Assembly: GCA_009773375.1 (NCBI GenBank)
Contig: WRPH01000008.1
Coordinates: forward strand, 1-64,000
Direction of reading: 5' to 3'
Source: Paracoccaceae bacterium
GTDB lineage: Bacteria > Pseudomonadota > Alphaproteobacteria > Rhodobacterales > Rhodobacteraceae
Length of the DNA stretch: 64,000 nt
Each line of letters starts with the position of its first letter. Position 1 is the stretch's first letter. The notes under the pieces are model-generated. The model ran no database searches, was not told the DNA's origin, and saw only the letters and a list, made by a program, of their open reading frames with translations. This document shows, one piece after another, positions 62,539 through 64,000 of the stretch. Position numbers and translations under genes: made by a program.

Positions 62539-64000
62539 TCAGCCATCCACCCGAATACGCGCGTTTGACGGATCGAACGGGCTGTCTTCCACCACCACGC
62601 AATCCCACAATTCGCGGTTCATCCGCACCTGCAGCTTCGTGCCGACCACCGCCAGATCAGGCCGCACATAGCCCATGCCGATCTGCTTGCCGAAGGCCAC
62701 CGAATAGCCGCCAGACGTCAAACGACCGATCTTCTCGCCATTCAGAACCAGCGCTTCCTTGCCCCACGGATCGGTGTCACCCGGCCCGTCGATCAGCAGC
62801 GTGCAGCATTTCGACCGGATACCGACATCCAGCATTGCCTGCTTGCCCTGGAAATCCTTGCTCAGATCGACAAACCGATCCAGCGCGGCTTCCAGCGGCG
62901 TGGCGTCGCGGCCCAACTCGTTGCCGAACGCCCGGTAAGATTTCTCCTGCCGCAGCCAGTTTTGCGCCCGAGCGCCGACCAGCTTCATCCCGTGCTTTTC
63001 GCCCGCCTTCAGCAGCAGGTCCCAAAGGTAGCGCTGCATTTCGATCGGATGATGCAGTTCCCAACCCAACTCGCCAGTATAGGCCACCCGGATCGCATTG
63101 ACCGGGCACATCCCCAATTCAATCCGCCGCGCCGACAGCCACGGGAAGCGCTTGTTCGACAACGCGGTTTCCGGGAACTCATCCTTGATGATCTCGGCCA
63201 AAATCTTGCGCGAATTCGGCCCGGCAATCGCAAACACGCCCCACTGGGTGGTGACGTCATGGATCTCGATATAGCCGAACTCGGGTGCCTTATCTTCCGC
63301 ACATTTGCGCAGATAATCGGCATCGTAAGCCGTCCACGCGCCTGCCGACACCAGATAGTAATCATCCTGCCCGTTGCGGACGATGGTATATTCCGTCCGC
63401 GTCGTGCCCGTAGGCGTCAGCGCATAGGTCAGGTTGATCCGGCCGACCTTCGGCAGCGCATTGCAGGTGAACCAATCAAGGAACGCCGTCGCACCGGGGC
63501 CTTTGACGACGTGCTTGGTGAACGCGGTGGCGTCAATCAATCCAGCGGTTTCCCGAATGGCCTTGGCCTCGTCCACCGCATATTGCCACCAGCCGCCACG
63601 GCGGAAACTGCGGGAGTTGTGGTCGAAATCTTCCGGCGCGTTCAGCGGACCGTAATAGATCGGACGTTCCCAGCCGTTCACTTGCCCAAACTGCGCGCCC
63701 AGCGCCTTTTGGCGGTCATAAACCGGGGCGGTGCGCAGCGGACGCGCCGCTTCGCGCTCTTCATCCGGGTGGTGCAGGATGAAGACGTGATCGTAGCATT
63801 CCTCATTCTTGCGCGCGGCATATTCGGTGGTCATCCAGTTGCCATAGCGGCGCGGGTCGAGCGAGGCCATATCGATCTCGGCTTCGCCATTCACCATCAA
63901 CTGCGCCAGATAATAGCCGGTGCCGCCCGCAGCGGTGATGCCGAACGAGAAGCCTTCCGCGATCCACATGTTGCGCAGGCCGGGAACCGGGCCAACCAGC
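62539..64000 (-). CDS. Dimethylglycine/sarcosine dehydrogenase-type protein, 5' part outside window
   Basis: At least 487 residues; the gene is cut by the window end and the frame is still open at 64000. The visible part has the end of an FAD domain (MWIAEGFSFGITAAGGTGYYLAQ in pieces, then DPRRYG) and a complete GcvT-like folate-binding region: RRGGWWQYAVDEAKAIRETAGLIDATAF in pieces, IAGPNSRKIL, YTGELGWELHHPIEM, GRLTSGGYSVAFGKQIGMGYV in pieces. Proteins of this build demethylate dimethylglycine, sarcosine or related amines onto tetrahydrofolate; the exact amine cannot be fixed. Confidence 0.88.
   Translation of the reverse strand, partial: LVGPVPGLRNMWIAEGFSFGITAAGGTGYYLAQLMVNGEAEIDMASLDPRRYGNWMTTEYAARKNEECYDHVFILHHPDEEREAARPLRTAPVYDRQKALGAQFGQVNGWERPIYYGPLNAPEDFDHNSRSFRRGGWWQYAVDEAKAIRETAGLIDATAFTKHVVKGPGATAFLDWFTCNALPKVGRINLTYALTPTGTTRTEYTIVRNGQDDYYLVSAGAWTAYDADYLRKCAEDKAPEFGYIEIHDVTTQWGVFAIAGPNSRKILAEIIKDEFPETALSNKRFPWLSARRIELGMCPVNAIRVAYTGELGWELHHPIEMQRYLWDLLLKAGEKHGMKLVGARAQNWLRQEKSYRAFGNELGRDATPLEAALDRFVDLSKDFQGKQAMLDVGIRSKCCTLLIDGPGDTDPWGKEALVLNGEKIGRLTSGGYSVAFGKQIGMGYVRPDLAVVGTKLQVRMNRELWDCVVVEDSPFDPSNARIRVDG

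Overview
The window looks like a chromosomal segment of an alphaproteobacterium of the Rhodobacterales (Rhodobacteraceae). The evidence is the high G+C content, the gene families and their arrangement: hisS-hisZ-hisG with the short HisG, class II NrdJ, a small SPOR-domain family, DUF1489, a 58-residue membrane protein typical of the group, and FnrL-type boxes. The genus cannot be named from sequence reading alone. I saw no tRNA, rRNA, CRISPR array or prophage.

Layout. 0.2-1.4 kb: exported SPOR-domain protein. 1.5-6.0 kb: tightly coupled nucleoside salvage operon cdd-deoA-deoB-add-upp (minus strand). 6.1-9.7 kb: a glyoxalase/bicupin fusion facing NADP-malic enzyme across an 18-bp dyad. 9.7-15.3 kb: a nested inverted-repeat element, then prpE behind TTTGCAAA boxes, and a hybrid histidine kinase with a sigma-54 response regulator. 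15.4-19.8 kb: nadK, glyA, an esterase, cytochrome b561 and a 58-residue membrane protein behind an FNR-type box.

19.9-35.7 kb is the accessory, sugar-dedicated part. A complete thuEFGKAB-type trehalose/disaccharide locus lies next to a second locus: an RbsABC-type ABC transporter, a Gfo/Idh dehydrogenase resembling levoglucosan dehydrogenase, a xylose-isomerase-fold enzyme and an ABM-fold protein. That locus is divergent from a ROK repressor gene, which is translationally coupled to a leaderless (cytosolic) homologue of the transporter's own binding protein. A decayed IS91-family transposase lies between the two loci.

36.2-47.9 kb is housekeeping: nrdJ, a DMT exporter, hisS-hisZ-hisG, slyX and dnaE. 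48.1-57.5 kb is one coupled purine operon: xdhABC followed by a BmpA/NupABC-type nucleoside or purine ABC transporter. 57.6-62.2 kb holds an aldo/keto reductase, an FAD oxidase coupled to a DUF938 methyltransferase, an AhpD-like protein behind a second FNR box, a GH25 lipoprotein and a frameshifted EF-hand protein. The right end is cut inside a dimethylglycine/sarcosine dehydrogenase-type gene.

Structured repeats recur between genes: tandem hairpins, a 40-bp AAATATCC-containing repeat, and one copy of that repeat inside the xdhA reading frame. The best candidates for undescribed biology are the ROK plus cytosolic binding-protein pair with its sugar locus, and this repeat family.
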